Assembly (NCBI RefSeq): GCF_003323745.1
Contig: NZ_QOIL01000006.1
Span: 124,001 to 188,000 of the forward strand
DNA from: Sphaerisporangium album
GTDB lineage: Bacteria; Actinomycetota; Actinomycetes; Streptosporangiales; Streptosporangiaceae
Length of the DNA: 64,000 nucleotides
Reading direction: 5' to 3'
Shown here: piece after piece, positions 27,869 through 39,267 of the stretch
Position numbering within the stretch: position 1 is the stretch's first letter
Layout: each line of letters starts with the position of its first letter
Position numbers and translations under genes: made by a program
The notes under the pieces: generated by a model
Databases searched by the model: none
What the model was told of the DNA's origin: nothing
The model's input: the letters and a program-made list of their open reading frames with translations, nothing else

Positions 27869-29023
27869 GTGAAGGGACGTCGCCTCGCGAGCGAGGCCGC
27901 GACCTGGGTGGTGGAGACGGTGTCCGGAGGCGTGACCCGCCTGCGTGACGGAACCCGCCGACTGCGGGCGTCGGCCGCTCGTCGCCTGACCTTCCACGCC
28001 TGGCGCCGACGGATACGGGCGGGCGGCAGAACGATCTCGGCCCGGCTCGGGGGCGGCCTGCGCGAGGGGTGGAGGCGGCTCGCGTCGGCCGCCGGGAGGT
28101 ACCACCCCTTCCGGGGAAGGCGGCTGACGCTGTCGGGCGGCGAGAGGCCGAGATCGCTCGTCACCTCGCTGCTTCTCGGCGGGGTTCTGGTGGGCCTCTC
28201 GTACTCGGCGTACGTCGCGACGATCAGCCCGCCGAATCCCCCCGTGGTGGAGGGCACGGGCGAGATCTACCTCGACACGCCGGCCGTGCCCACCAGGCTG
28301 GCGGTGAATTTCCCGCCCGCCGACGCGCGGCAGGGACGTTCGCGGGTCGAGATCGACATCGTGTTCGTGGGCCCGCGGTCCAAGCCCGTCCGGTGGGCGC
28401 TGGTCCTCTACGGTGACGCGCGGTTCACCGACCCCGGCGTACCCGCCGCCACGCTGATACCGCCCGGGGCGACGATCGTGTCGACGAAGGCGGGAAAGCC
28501 GCCGTTCGCGGCCAATCCGAAAGAGAACGTGCAGGTGATCTCCGGTATCGCCTATCCCGCGTACCTGAACGGCCAGGCGAGCGCGCCGCACATCAGCGGC
28601 TGGCTCCCTGTCGGCGTCGTGTCCGCCGCCGGGCCGACGTTCTCGTTGTCGCTGCCGAGGTACGGCCGTGTCCAGTTGTCACCGTTGTTCCAGTTCCCGC
28701 GGAAGCCGGGGGCGCTCGACATCGGGATACCCGGCACCTGGAAACGTCCCGACCAGTTCGAGGTGATCGTGGACGCGGGCGGCAACGACACCGGGCAGCG
28801 CATCGACGTGGCCTCCCCCGACATCGAGGACCCCGCCAGGCTGCACTGGGAGAGCGATGTGTCGGTCCGGGCCCTGTTACGGCGGACCGACGTGCGCAAG
28901 GAGACCGGGCAGCAGTTCAAGACCTTCCTGATGGGCGCGGTCGTCGGCGCCGGCGCCTCGTCGCTCGTCGTGGCGCTGGAGAAACTGCTCGGCTCGGTCA
29001 GGATCGCGCGGGGAGGCGGTTGA
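27869..29023 (+). CDS. Membrane protein of unknown function
   Basis: 384 residues. Very basic N-terminal 95 residues (many Arg, amphipathic), helix VTSLLLGGVLVGLSYSAYVA (about 100-120), an extracytoplasmic beta-rich domain (about 125-345), and a second helix near the C-terminus (FLMGAVVGAGASSLVVALEKLLG). GTG start at 27869 without a clear ribosome site. Its 3' end overlaps the convergent lipoprotein gene by 26 bp. The Arg-rich tail might bind nucleic acid or acidic lipids; this is speculation. Confidence 0.65.
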   Translation: MKGRRLASEAATWVVETVSGGVTRLRDGTRRLRASAARRLTFHAWRRRIRAGGRTISARLGGGLREGWRRLASAAGRYHPFRGRRLTLSGGERPRSLVTSLLLGGVLVGLSYSAYVATISPPNPPVVEGTGEIYLDTPAVPTRLAVNFPPADARQGRSRVEIDIVFVGPRSKPVRWALVLYGDARFTDPGVPAATLIPPGATIVSTKAGKPPFAANPKENVQVISGIAYPAYLNGQASAPHISGWLPVGVVSAAGPTFSLSLPRYGRVQLSPLFQFPRKPGALDIGIPGTWKRPDQFEVIVDAGGNDTGQRIDVASPDIEDPARLHWESDVSVRALLRRTDVRKETGQQFKTFLMGAVVGAGASSLVVALEKLLGSVRIARGGG

Positions 29024-29714
29024 GCATGGCGAGCATCGCACGCTCCTCGACCGCTCGCTCGACGGCCACGTTCACGTCCTGGAAGGACGCCTGCACCTCC
29101 GCCCGGCCGCGCGTGGCGGAGATGAGGTCGATGAACTGCGTGATGTCCTGGCCGTCCTCGTTCACCACGACGGTGAACCTGTACGCCACCACCTGCGCGA
29201 GGTCCGGCACGGGCCGGATCCTCTCCACCTCGACCGCCAGCGGGCCGCTCCGCTGACGGCGCAGTTGCGTCGTCAGGAGTCGCCGGAGGCAGGGCATGGC
29301 CCTCGGCCCCTGAAGGGCCTGCAGGTCCGCCGCGGCCGTTTCCCGGCTGTCGACGAACGTCACACCCGCCAGCACCAATCGACCGTCGCCGCTGACGAAG
29401 ATGGACGAGAATGCCCGCGCGGTCTCGTGCACGCTGGTCAGCGGGCGTCCGAGGCACCTGCTGAGGACCTCGTCGTCCTGGGTGGCCAGCCTGCTCCTCA
29501 GATACGGCCGGCCTTCGTAGGAGGATCCGAGGTCCTTCAGGCGCAGCACCGCCGCCTGCGCCGCCTTCTGGTCCTCCTCGTCCGGCGAGGCGGCCGGCCG
29601 GGTCGTCGCGGGCGACACGTCCGCACTTGGGCGCGGTGACGGCGACGCGCCTCCGGGCACGCAGGCCGTCGTCACGGCGACGAGGAGCGCGGCCAGTACC
29701 GGTATCGCCTTCAT
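28998..29714 (-). CDS. Lipoprotein of unknown function
   Basis: 238 residues. Type II signal MKAIPVLAALLVAVTTAC with lipobox VTTAC (Cys18), Ser/Pro-rich linker, then an alpha/beta domain holding two cysteines (LSRCLGRPL, MPCLRRLL). It resembles in overall plan the secreted protein at 27115 (both contain an ADLQALQG/LAQTS-type helical middle and a terminal sheet), so the two may be distant relatives. ATG at 29714; alternative upstream ATG would destroy the signal peptide. Confidence 0.72.
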   Translation of the reverse strand: MKAIPVLAALLVAVTTACVPGGASPSPRPSADVSPATTRPAASPDEEDQKAAQAAVLRLKDLGSSYEGRPYLRSRLATQDDEVLSRCLGRPLTSVHETARAFSSIFVSGDGRLVLAGVTFVDSRETAAADLQALQGPRAMPCLRRLLTTQLRRQRSGPLAVEVERIRPVPDLAQVVAYRFTVVVNEDGQDITQFIDLISATRGRAEVQASFQDVNVAVERAVEERAMLAMLNRLPARS

Positions 29715-29970
29715 ACCGCCTCCACGAAGGCCGCACTTTACGAAATATCGGATATATCTGGCCAAGCCCCGAAATCCCGGCATTCCGGGCGCCGATCAGA
29801 GCGCTTCGGCGAGCACCGGAACCCGCGCATTTCCCAGCGCCCACAGAACCACGATTCCCACTGATCAGCAGGATGCCTCCTGACCGCCCGATCGGGAGCC
29901 TTTCTCACTGTACGCCCGACATCCCCATACAAACCATGGAGTCGATCTCACGACTTTCCCGTAATTCCGA

Positions 29971-31701
29971 CTACTTCACCACGACCAGGATGGAGTGCCA
30001 GCCGGAGGCGCCGTCCGGGATCACCGGCGCGTAGTCGGGGGTCTGGGTGTAGCCGGTGGCGTCGGTGGCGCGGACTTCGATGGTGTGGTCGCCGGGGGTG
30101 GCGTCCCAGTCGTCCACGACCCACTGCCGCCAGGTGTCCACGCCCGGCACCTGCGCCAGCCGCGCCTGCCGCCACGGGCCCTTGTCGACGCGCACCTCGA
30201 CCGCGTCGATCCCCTTGTGCTGCGCCCACGCCACGCCGGCGATCTGGGTGCGGCCCGCGCGGATCGTGGAGCCGCCCCGGGGCAGGTCGATGCGGGACTC
30301 GGTCTTGATCGGCCCCTTCGGCGCCCAGCCCCGCTCGGTCCAGTACGCCTCCTCCTGGTCGTACCGGCTGACCTTGATCTCCGTGATCCACTTCGTCGCC
30401 GACACGTAGCCGTACAGCCCGGGGACGACCTGGCGCACCGGGAAGCCGTGGGCGAGGGGAAGGGGCTCGCCGTTCATCGCGATGGCGAGCAGCGCGTCGC
30501 GGCCGTCCATCGCGACGTCCACGGGGGTGCCGGACGTCCAGCCGTCGGTGGAGGTCGACAGCAGCATGTCGGCGCCGGACCGGATGCCGGCCTCGCGCAG
30601 GATGTCGGCCAGGCTCGCGCCGAGCCAGCGGGCGTTGCCGATGTACGGGCCGCCGACGTCGTTGGAGACGCAGGTCAGCGTCACGTCGGCCTCCATGAGC
30701 GGCCGCCTCAGGAGCTGGTCGTAGGTCAGCTCGATGGGCCTGTCGACCATGCCGTGGATCTTCAGCTTCCACGTCTTGGGGTCGACCTGCGGGAGGACCA
30801 GCGCGGTGTCGATGCGGTAGAAGTCCCGGTTGGGGGTGACGAAGGGGGAAAGGTCCTTGAGCCGGAGGTCGGCGCCCGCCGGGATCGGCCTGAGCGGCTT
30901 CGCGGGCCTGGGCAGCGCGATCTTGGCCCGCTCGGTGTCGACCTCCAGGCGCCCGGCCAGGCCCCGTCCCGCCAGCCCGGCGACCCCGGCGACGGCAACG
31001 CCCGCGACGACGCCGGTGAGCAGGCCCCGCCGGTCGAACTCATGGAGTTGCCCGCCCGCGCGCATGACGGCGGGGTGCCGCTCGGCAGCCTTCTCGCGAC
31101 CGTCACCCGCGGCGCCCTCGCCACGACCGCCCGTGCTCTGCGCACCATCACCCGGGGCGTGCTCGTCACGGGCGCTCGCGCCCCCGTCACCGTCCCTCGC
31201 GGCGGCAGCACCATGGCCCACGGCGGCGGGCACGGGTTCGCGGTAGCCGGTCGGCCAGGCGCGGCGGACGATGAGGCGCAGCGCCCAGGCCCCGACGGCC
31301 GCGCCGACGACCGACGGGAGCACGTCCAGTGGCCCCGAGTCCGGCCGGGTGGACGCGGCGACGGCGCCGACCAGCCCGAAGAGGAGCAGCCCGGCCGTGG
31401 CGAGCCCGGGGCGGCGGCGGGCCAGGATGCCCAGCCCAGCCGCGACGAGCGCGAGCACCACCACGATGCCGCCGATGAGGACGATCTTGTCGTTCGTGCC
31501 GAACGTACGGATCGCCCAGTCCTTCAGGGCCTGCGGGGTGCGGTCGACCGTCGCGTCGCCGACCACGATCACCGGCGCCGCGCCCGGGTCGATCAACCCT
31601 GCGGCGAGCTGGCCCACCCCGAGCGCCACCGCGCCCGCCACGAGCCCGGCCAGCGCCGCCGCCCACGCGTCCGCACGGGAACGTGCCCTTTCGTCCTTCA
31701 C
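29971..31701 (-). CDS. Membrane-bound molybdopterin oxidoreductase (sulfite oxidase fold)
   Basis: 576 residues. Three to four N-terminal helices (about 12-160), a long Ala/Gly/Arg-rich cytoplasmic linker, a further helix (GVVAGVAVAGVAGLAG), then the molybdopterin-binding sulfite-oxidase domain (about 290-470) and a C-terminal Mo-cofactor dimerisation domain. The Mo-ligating Cys is in VTLTCVSNDVGG, and GYVSATKWITEIKVS is the conserved ending of the catalytic domain. Substrate unknown: sulfite or another oxo-acceptor. Actinomycetes commonly carry this form with no heme partner beside it. Confidence 0.88.
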   Translation of the reverse strand: MKDERARSRADAWAAALAGLVAGAVALGVGQLAAGLIDPGAAPVIVVGDATVDRTPQALKDWAIRTFGTNDKIVLIGGIVVVLALVAAGLGILARRRPGLATAGLLLFGLVGAVAASTRPDSGPLDVLPSVVGAAVGAWALRLIVRRAWPTGYREPVPAAVGHGAAAARDGDGGASARDEHAPGDGAQSTGGRGEGAAGDGREKAAERHPAVMRAGGQLHEFDRRGLLTGVVAGVAVAGVAGLAGRGLAGRLEVDTERAKIALPRPAKPLRPIPAGADLRLKDLSPFVTPNRDFYRIDTALVLPQVDPKTWKLKIHGMVDRPIELTYDQLLRRPLMEADVTLTCVSNDVGGPYIGNARWLGASLADILREAGIRSGADMLLSTSTDGWTSGTPVDVAMDGRDALLAIAMNGEPLPLAHGFPVRQVVPGLYGYVSATKWITEIKVSRYDQEEAYWTERGWAPKGPIKTESRIDLPRGGSTIRAGRTQIAGVAWAQHKGIDAVEVRVDKGPWRQARLAQVPGVDTWRQWVVDDWDATPGDHTIEVRATDATGYTQTPDYAPVIPDGASGWHSILVVVK

Positions 31702-31816
31702 ACTGCGAACGCTACGCCCAAAAGCCCCGGCCGATTCTTACGCCCTGGTTACGGGAACCCGGGGCCGCCGGGCAGGTCCTGAGCATGGGGACCCGAGCCC
31801 GGCGAGCAGGTCCAGG

Positions 31817-32443
31817 TCAGGCGAACCCGGGCGTTCCGAGCAGGTCGCGCAGGACGGGGACGAGCGCGCGGAAGGCGCGCCCGCGGTGGCTGATCGCGTC
31901 CTTCTCGGCCGGGGACATCTCGGCGGTCGTGCGGGTCTCGCCCTCCGGCACGAAGATCGGGTCGTACCCGAACCCGTTGACGCCCCGCGAGGCGCGGATC
32001 AGCGCCCCCCGGAGGGCGCCCTCGACCACGCGCTCCTCGCCGGACGGCAGGGCGGCGGCGGCCGCGCAGGCGAAGTGGGCGCCCCTGTGGCCGTCGGGGA
32101 CGTCGGAGACCTGGGCGAGCAGGAGCCGCAGGTTCGCGGCGTCGTCGCCGTGCGACCCCGACCAGCGGGCCGAGAAGACGCCCGGCATGCCGTTCAGCGC
32201 GTCGACGCACAGCCCGGAATCGTCGGCGACGGCGGGCAGCCCGCTGGCCGAGGCGACGGCGTGCGCCTTGAGCAGGGCGTTCTCGGCGAACGTGAGGCCG
32301 GTCTCGGCGACGTCGCCGATCTCGGGGAACTCCTCAAGGCCGACGAGCTCGATCTTCTGGTCGGCCTCGGCGAGGATGCGGCGCAGCTCGACGATCTTTC
32401 CCTGGTTGCGGGTGGCGAGAACCACCCGGGCGACCGCGTTCAC
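31817..32443 (-). CDS. rdgB: XTP/dITP diphosphatase
   Basis: 208 residues of the HAM1/RdgB family: [18 protein letters not shown] (substrate loop), [34 protein letters not shown] (general base and metal ligands), [15 protein letters not shown] and ISHRGRAF. It hydrolyses non-canonical purine triphosphates to monophosphates. GTG at 32443 overlaps the rph stop by 4 bp (GTGA). Same rph-rdgB order as in M. tuberculosis. Confidence 0.95.
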   Translation of the reverse strand: MNAVARVVLATRNQGKIVELRRILAEADQKIELVGLEEFPEIGDVAETGLTFAENALLKAHAVASASGLPAVADDSGLCVDALNGMPGVFSARWSGSHGDDAANLRLLLAQVSDVPDGHRGAHFACAAAAALPSGEERVVEGALRGALIRASRGVNGFGYDPIFVPEGETRTTAEMSPAEKDAISHRGRAFRALVPVLRDLLGTPGFA

Positions 32444-33156
32444 GCCAGGGCCTCCCGCTGGCGGGCGGTCAGCTCGGCGCAGCCCCCGGCGGCGAGGTCG
32501 AGCAGCGAGTCGAGCGCGGCGCGGTCGAAGGGAACGCCCTCGGCGGTGCCCTGGACCTCGACGAACTCGCCCGACCCCGTCATGACGACGTTCATGTCGG
32601 TCTCGGCCGCGACGTCCTCGCTGTAGCAGAGGTCGAGGAGGGTGGAGCTGCCCACGACACCCACCGAGACGGCGGCGACGGAGTTGACCAGAGGGTCTCC
32701 CGGGCACATCTTGCGCTCGCGCATCCAGGCCACGGCGTCGGCGAGCGCGACATAAGCCCCGGTGATGGCGGCGGTGCGCGTGCCCCCGTCGGCCTGAAGC
32801 ACGTCGCAGTCGAGCACGATGCTGTTCTCGCCTAGGGCCTTGTAGTCGACGCAGGCGCGCAGGGACCGCCCGATCAGGCGGGAGATCTCGTGGGTGCGCC
32901 CGCCGATCTTGCCGCGCACCGACTCGCGGTCGCCGCGGGTGTTGGTGGCCCGGGGCAGCATGGCGTACTCGGCGGTGATCCAGCCCAGCCCGCTGCCCCT
33001 GCGCCATCGCGGCACGCCGTCCTGCACCGAGGCGGCGCACAGCACCCTGGTGCGCCCGAACTCCACGAGGACCGAGCCCTCGGCGTGAGCGAGCCAGCCA
33101 CGGGTGATCGTGACGGGCCGAAGCTGGTCGGGCCTGCGCCCGTCTTCACGTGCCAT
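32440..33156 (-). CDS. rph: RNase PH
   Basis: 238 residues. Phosphorolytic 3'-5' exoribonuclease that trims tRNA ends. Family blocks: [53 protein letters not shown] (with Ala-Ser for Thr-Cys), [15 protein letters not shown] and [19 protein letters not shown] with the phosphate site GGTRTA. Starts 4 bp after the MBL hydrolase gene and overlaps rdgB. Confidence 0.95.
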   Translation of the reverse strand: MAREDGRRPDQLRPVTITRGWLAHAEGSVLVEFGRTRVLCAASVQDGVPRWRRGSGLGWITAEYAMLPRATNTRGDRESVRGKIGGRTHEISRLIGRSLRACVDYKALGENSIVLDCDVLQADGGTRTAAITGAYVALADAVAWMRERKMCPGDPLVNSVAAVSVGVVGSSTLLDLCYSEDVAAETDMNVVMTGSGEFVEVQGTAEGVPFDRAALDSLLDLAAGGCAELTARQREALA

Positions 33157-33160
33157 GGGC

Positions 33161-33913
33161 TCACCTTAGGTCATACACGGCCCCGCTCCGCGCGAGTTCG
33201 ATGTCGCCGCCGAAGCACGAACGCCGGGCCTCGCCGAGCACCGCCGCGGGGTCGTACCAAGGCACCAGATGGGTCAGGACGAGCGTGCCGACGCCCGCGC
33301 GCGCCGCGTGCTCGGCGGCCTGCCCGCCCGTCAGGTGGAGGCCCTTGGGGTTGCCCGGACGGTCCAGGAAGGAGGCCTCGCAGAGCAGGATGTCGGCGCC
33401 CGCCGCCAGTTCGACCAGCTCGGGGCACTCTCCGGTGTCGCCGGAGTACGCCACCGAGCGCCCGCCGTGGGAGACGCGGAAGCCGTAGGTCTCGACGGGG
33501 TGGTTCATCGTGGCGGCGGTCACCTCGAAGGGGCCGACGCGGAAGGCGCCGGGTGCGAGCGGAGCGAAGTCGAACGCCGTCTCCAGGCCCGGCTCCTCGT
33601 CCATGCCGTAGGCGGCGGCCAGGCGGCGCGGGGCGTCCCGGGGCGCGTGGACGGGGACGCGCGGCAGGGGCCCGACGGGGGCGTAGGTGCGCACGACGTG
33701 GTAGGCGCACATGTCCAGGCAGTGATCGGCGTGCAGGTGGGACAGGCAGATGGCGTCCACGTCGTACAGGCCGATATGCCGTTGCAGGGGTCCGAGCGAG
33801 CCGTTGCCGAAGTCGAGGAGCATGCGGAAGCCCTCGGCCTCCAGCAGATAACAGGACGCGGGGCTGTCCGGGCCGGGAAAGCTCCCCGAGCACCCCACGA
33901 TCGTCAGCTTCAC
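33161..33913 (-). CDS. Metallo-beta-lactamase fold hydrolase
   Basis: 250 residues. Metal motif [12 protein letters not shown] (HxHxDH), further ligands in [15 protein letters not shown], and VLTHLVP. It corresponds in order to M. tuberculosis Rv1339, a member with reported cyclic nucleotide phosphodiesterase activity; substrate here not shown. GTG at 33913 with AAGGAG 6 nt upstream. Lies between murI and rph. Confidence 0.9.
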   Translation of the reverse strand: MKLTIVGCSGSFPGPDSPASCYLLEAEGFRMLLDFGNGSLGPLQRHIGLYDVDAICLSHLHADHCLDMCAYHVVRTYAPVGPLPRVPVHAPRDAPRRLAAAYGMDEEPGLETAFDFAPLAPGAFRVGPFEVTAATMNHPVETYGFRVSHGGRSVAYSGDTGECPELVELAAGADILLCEASFLDRPGNPKGLHLTGGQAAEHAARAGVGTLVLTHLVPWYDPAAVLGEARRSCFGGDIELARSGAVYDLR

Positions 33914-34042
33914 GGCGTTCTCCTTACTCTGCCGGCCCGGCGGGCACCCCTCCCGAGGCCCGCCGGTCGTACCGGCTCGCTGTTGTGCCTTACATCGCCG
34001 GCAACTCCCGGAACACCGCCGAACCCGTCGCCTCCCGGGCGG

Positions 34043-34954
34043 CTAGCCCGGCTGGACGGGCGCGGAGAGCGCCTCCTCGTCCGCCGTTCCTGCGACCGGG
34101 GCGCGTTCGACGCTGACGATCTCGGGGCCGAGAAAGCGCCGGCCGAGGTCGGCGAACAGGGTGCCGTCGCCGGTCGCGCGGAACCTGTGCCGGGGCCGCG
34201 TGCCCTGCCCCACCAGCCCGCGGTCGTGCAGGACGCGGAAGACGTCCTTGGCCGTCTCGTCCGCGCTCGACACCAGCGTGACGCCCTCCCCCATCACATA
34301 GGAGATGGCCCCGGCGAGCAGCGGGTAGTGGGTGCAGCCGAGGATCAGCGTGTCGCAGCCCTCCTCGATCACCGGCCGCAGGTACGCGCGGGCGACCTCG
34401 ATGAGTTCCTCGCTCATCGTCTCTCCGCGTTCCACGAACTCCACCAGCCGGGGGGCGGCCACGCCGGTGAGGCGGACGTCCGGGGCGGCCGCGAAGGCGT
34501 CGTGGTAGGCCATCGACTCGATGGTGGCGCGGGTGGCGATCACCCCGACCCGGCCGTTCCTGGTGGCCCGCACGGCCCTGCGCGTCGCCGGGAGGATCAC
34601 CTCCACCACCGGGACGTCGTAGCGCTCCCTGGCGTCTCTGAGGACGGCCGCGCTGGCGCTGTTGCACGCGATCACGAGCATCTTGACGTCGGCCTCGACG
34701 AGGTGGTCCATGACCTGGAGGGCGTAGGCCCGCACCTCGGCGATGCGCTTGGGCCCGTAGGGCTGGCGCGCGGTGTCGGCGACGTAGAGGATCGACTCGC
34801 CGGGCAACTGGTCGATGATCGCCCGCGCGACGGTGAGGCCTCCGACACCGCTGTCGAAGATCCCGATCGCGGGCTCCTCGCGGCCGATGTCCTCGTCTGA
34901 GGACTCCATGATGCTGACCCACGGCGCGTGGGCGACGCTCCCGATGTCCGACAT
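34043..34954 (-). CDS. murI: Glutamate racemase
   Basis: 303 residues. Makes D-glutamate for peptidoglycan. Both catalytic cysteines are visible in [15 protein letters not shown] and [11 protein letters not shown], with the N-terminal [16 protein letters not shown] and [13 protein letters not shown] at 34954 chosen; two upstream or one downstream Met (VSIMESS) are possible, as the first 30 residues are not part of the fold. The C-terminus extends about 30 residues beyond the core ([19 protein letters not shown]). Confidence 0.95.
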   Translation of the reverse strand: MSDIGSVAHAPWVSIMESSDEDIGREEPAIGIFDSGVGGLTVARAIIDQLPGESILYVADTARQPYGPKRIAEVRAYALQVMDHLVEADVKMLVIACNSASAAVLRDARERYDVPVVEVILPATRRAVRATRNGRVGVIATRATIESMAYHDAFAAAPDVRLTGVAAPRLVEFVERGETMSEELIEVARAYLRPVIEEGCDTLILGCTHYPLLAGAISYVMGEGVTLVSSADETAKDVFRVLHDRGLVGQGTRPRHRFRATGDGTLFADLGRRFLGPEIVSVERAPVAGTADEEALSAPVQPG

Positions 34955-35031
34955 GATTCCCAAGGTTAGGGGAGCGCGGTCAATCGCTCGCGGTAAGAAT
35001 CCTCACACCCGGGTAATCGCCGGATGATCGT

Positions 35032-35835
35032 CTACGCCGGTCCGCCGCCTCGGCCGAGGCGGGCGAGCTGGCGCGACTGGGCGACGAGGCGGCCCGCGGA
35101 GTCCCACACCTCGACGTCCTCGTCGAACCAGCCGTCCCTGATCAGCCGTCCCTGGCCGATGAGCGTGAGCCAGCCGGGCGCGGGCAGGGCGCGCAGGTGC
35201 CAGGTCAGCTCCACGGTGGGCGCCCAGCCCCGGCTCCCGGCCGAGAACACGACCGGCGGCAGCGCGTCCACGGCCAGGGCCAGGACGAACGGGTCGGGGT
35301 CCTGCGGCTCTGCCATGCGGAAGTACGCGCGCGACTCGGGTCGTCCGGTCGGCTCGCCATGGAGCCAGCCGATGGTGGGCGGGTCGAAGCGCAGCTCCAT
35401 GCGGGCGCTCAGCGTCATGCCGGACTCGGGCTTGGGCTCGGGCAGCGCGACGCATTCCTCGACGGGCGGCATAGGGACGGCGGGCGTCGCCGACCAGGTG
35501 CTCTCGGCGTCGCCGAGCGTGGCGGTGGTGACGAGCGCGTCGAGGTGGGCCTGGCCGTCCCGGACCAGCGTGGCCCGGGTCACGGTGGCCGTCCTGCCGG
35601 TCTTGACCTGTTCCAGGCGTACGCGCGCCGGGCCGGGGACCGCCGCGCGGAGGAACTGGACGGAGGTCGAGACGGGGTGGTCGTGCGGGGAGGCGTCGAC
35701 GACCGCCCGCAGCAGCGCGGCCATGAGGTAACCGCCGTTGAGCGGCCCGCCGATGGAGTAGCCCGGGTCCAGGCACACGTCGTAGGTGGTCGCGTCGACC
35801 CGGATGGCCTGGGTGGCCTCGTCGAACTTCGTCAT
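35032..35835 (-). CDS. Acyl-CoA thioesterase, hot-dog fold (TesB-like)
   Basis: 267 residues forming a double hot-dog: N-half CLDPGYSIGGPLNGGYLMAALLRAVVDASPHDHPVSTSVQF and C-half PTVELTWHLRALPAPGWLTLIGQG followed by EDVEVWDSAGRLVAQSRQLA. It likely hydrolyses acyl-CoA thioesters. AAGGGGACAG precedes the ATG. Not present at this point in the mycobacterial block, so it is an insertion relative to that order. Confidence 0.85.
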   Translation of the reverse strand: MTKFDEATQAIRVDATTYDVCLDPGYSIGGPLNGGYLMAALLRAVVDASPHDHPVSTSVQFLRAAVPGPARVRLEQVKTGRTATVTRATLVRDGQAHLDALVTTATLGDAESTWSATPAVPMPPVEECVALPEPKPESGMTLSARMELRFDPPTIGWLHGEPTGRPESRAYFRMAEPQDPDPFVLALAVDALPPVVFSAGSRGWAPTVELTWHLRALPAPGWLTLIGQGRLIRDGWFDEDVEVWDSAGRLVAQSRQLARLGRGGGPA

Positions 35836-36061
35836 CTGTCCCCTTGAGCCCTCTGAGCCCTCGCCCGGCCGAACCTGCCGAATATTGTTCTGGTCGCGCC
35901 CACTTTACCGATGCCCGGCGGCCGTGCGCGCGGCGGAGGGGTCACCAGCGCTCGGATGGCACAAAATCGCTACATATCCAGGAGAAACCATCTTGCAAGT
36001 CGCTTGCTACCGGGACGATCTACTTTCATGACCGAACCCCATGAGACGGCGAGAGTGGATC

Positions 36062-37759
36062 ATGTCTAACCAGCAGCCCTACCCTCCGTACCCCTTCAAC
36101 CAGGACCCGGACGCGACGGTCCACTACCGGACACCTGGTGGCGGCCCCACTCCTGCCGGGTACGGACAGCAGCCCGGGTACGGACAGCAGCCCGGACATG
36201 GCCAGCAGCCCGGATACGGCCAGCAGCCGTACGGCTATGCCCCGCCGCAGGCGGAGGGCCCACCGACCTGGCAGGGCGGAGAGCTGGGACCACCCATACA
36301 GCCCCCTCCCCCGCCGGGCCACCGGAGGAGGCGCCGCGGCGGCGGCTGGGTGCTGGCCGTGGTCGCCGCCGTCATCGTGGCGCTGGTCGGCGGTGGCGGC
36401 GTGTACGCGATGAACCTGCTCAGCGGCGGCGGAACCCAGCCCGAGGACGTGCTGCCCGGCGACGCCCTGGTGTACGCGCGGCTGGACCTCGACCCGTCCG
36501 CGGCCCAGAAGCTGGCGCTGTTCAGCCTCGCGCGCAAGTTCCCCGCGACGAAGGACAGCTTCGCCGGCGACGACCCGCGCAAGGCGATGTTCGAGGTGAT
36601 CGGCAAGAGCGGCGCCCTCGACAAGATCGACTACGCCCGTGACGTCCAGCCCTGGCTCGGCGACCGGGTGGGCCTCGCGCTGCGCGCGCCCGCCAAGGAG
36701 AACGGACAGCCCGAGGTCGTGCTGGCCGTCCAGGTCACCGACGAGGCCGCCGCCCGCGCGGGCCTGGCCAAGCTCAACAAGGGCGGCGACATGAGCGGCC
36801 TGGCCTTCCGCGAGGGCTACGCGCTCATGGCCGCGACCCAGCAGGCCGCCGACGGGTACGCCGCCGCCGCGCCGCTGTCGGCCAACGCCGACTTCGCCGC
36901 CGACCTCGAGGCCCTCGGCGAGCCCGGCGTGCTGTCCTTCTGGGGCGACATGGGACGGCTCTCCAAGATCGCCGCCAGTACCGCGGGCGTCGACCGCGCC
37001 GCGCTCGGCCTCGCCGAGAACATGCGCTTCGCCGGAGCCCTGCGCTTCGACAGCGGGTACGCCGAGCTGAGCGCCGTCACGAGCGGCATGCGGGCCGTCG
37101 AGGCCACCGAGCCGACCCGCATCGCCGACCTGCCCGCCTCGACCGTCGGCGCGGTCTCGATCTCCGGGCTCGGCGACATGCTCTCCAAGCAGTGGCCCGA
37201 ACTGCTCAAGACGATCGAGTCGGCCGCCGGCGACCAGGGCGGGGGCGACATCGTCGCGATGGCCCAGCAGGCGTACGGCATCACGCTGCCGGACGACGCG
37301 GTGACCCTGCTCGGCAAGAACCTCACCGTCGCGGTCGACGAGAAGGGCCTGGACGGGGACCTGCCGAACGTCGGCGCGGTGCTCACCACCGACCCGGCCA
37401 AGGCGCAGGAGGTCGTCGCCAAGCTGGAGAGCGTCGTCCAGAAGTCCGGCACGGGGGTGCCGCAGATCGCCAAGGTCGCCGCGGACGGGCGGCTCGTGCT
37501 CGCCAGCTCGCAGGACTACGCGGCGCGGCTCGCGCAGGACGGGACGCTCGGCGACAGCGAGACCTTCAAGACCGCGATCCCCGACGCCGGCTCGGCGAGC
37601 ACCGCGCTGTACGTCGACCTGGACAAGATCGAGAAGTACTACCTGAACGGGTTGCAGGGCGACGAGCGGGCGAGCCTGGAGACGCTGAAGGCCGTGGGCG
37701 TCAGCGGCCGGCAGTCCGGCGGCACCGGGTCCTTCAGCCTGCGGGTGCTGTTCAACTGA
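36062..37759 (+). CDS. DUF3352 membrane-anchored protein
   Basis: 572 residues. Cytoplasmic N-terminus of Pro/Gly/Gln repeats (GYGQQPGYGQQPGHGQQPG, about 30-55), one helix (GGWVLAVVAAVIVALVGGGGVYA, about 97-120), then a DUF3352 extracytoplasmic domain of about 440 residues with DVLPGDALVYARLDLDPSAAQK. Similar proteins occur across actinobacteria without known function. ATG at 36062; a hairpin terminator follows. Confidence 0.85.
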   Translation: MSNQQPYPPYPFNQDPDATVHYRTPGGGPTPAGYGQQPGYGQQPGHGQQPGYGQQPYGYAPPQAEGPPTWQGGELGPPIQPPPPPGHRRRRRGGGWVLAVVAAVIVALVGGGGVYAMNLLSGGGTQPEDVLPGDALVYARLDLDPSAAQKLALFSLARKFPATKDSFAGDDPRKAMFEVIGKSGALDKIDYARDVQPWLGDRVGLALRAPAKENGQPEVVLAVQVTDEAAARAGLAKLNKGGDMSGLAFREGYALMAATQQAADGYAAAAPLSANADFAADLEALGEPGVLSFWGDMGRLSKIAASTAGVDRAALGLAENMRFAGALRFDSGYAELSAVTSGMRAVEATEPTRIADLPASTVGAVSISGLGDMLSKQWPELLKTIESAAGDQGGGDIVAMAQQAYGITLPDDAVTLLGKNLTVAVDEKGLDGDLPNVGAVLTTDPAKAQEVVAKLESVVQKSGTGVPQIAKVAADGRLVLASSQDYAARLAQDGTLGDSETFKTAIPDAGSASTALYVDLDKIEKYYLNGLQGDERASLETLKAVGVSGRQSGGTGSFSLRVLFN

Positions 37760-37773
37760 GTGCGGCGGATCAC

Positions 37774-37809
37774 GAAGGGCCGGTCACCCGGACGGGTGGC
37801 CGGCCCTTC
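37774..37809. terminator. Bidirectional hairpin terminator
   Basis: A 16-bp stem (37774-37789 with 37794-37809, one G-T pair) with a GGAC loop between the convergent DUF3352 and cysM genes. Confidence 0.8.
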
Positions 37810-37830
37810 GGCGTACGGTCGTGACGGGCG

Positions 37831-39078
<1,248 letters not shown>

Positions 39079-39134
39079 TCATTTGTCGTCACGGGGGCGC
39101 CCAACGGGTGCGAACACGCGTCGGGAGGACGGGA

Positions 39135-39150
39135 TTCCTGCGGTCAGGAA
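39135..39150 (-). promoter_or_regulatory. Hairpin at the end of the Cys-containing leader ORF
   Basis: TTCCTG-ACCG-CAGGAA, 6-bp stem. Its 5' arm holds the last Ser codon and the stop of the leader ORF, so ribosome position would control its folding. Confidence 0.45.
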
Positions 39151-39260
39151 CAGTCGTAGACGACGGCACAGGGAGTGTGCCCGAAAAGGTGCGTCCGCAC
39201 GGGCGACGAAGGCCCGGGGCGCACCCCGGCGCTCCCGATCTCCGGGTCAATCGTCAGCAT
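39144..39260 (-). CDS. Leaderless short ORF, putative cysteine-responsive leader peptide
   Basis: 38 codons, starting MLTIDPEIGS and ending HTPCAVVYDCS. The ATG at 39260 lies 7 nt after TAGAGT (39273-39268), so translation would begin at the 5' end of the mRNA. Cys31 and Cys37 are both coded by TGT, the rarer Cys codon in this GC-rich genome, and lie just before the stop. It sits between mec and cysO with the same direction, 84 nt before cysO. Leaderless Cys-containing short ORFs act as cysteine-sensing attenuators in mycobacteria; I infer a like role. The gene itself is supported by promoter spacing and codon pattern only. Confidence 0.6.
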   Translation of the reverse strand: MLTIDPEIGSAGVRPGPSSPVRTHLFGHTPCAVVYDCS

Positions 39261-39267
39261 GTTCCCA

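Noticed and set aside
25432-29714. Prophage or integrative element
   Set aside because: No integrase, att-like direct repeats or phage genes near the toxin pair; base composition shifts only in the intergenic stretch.
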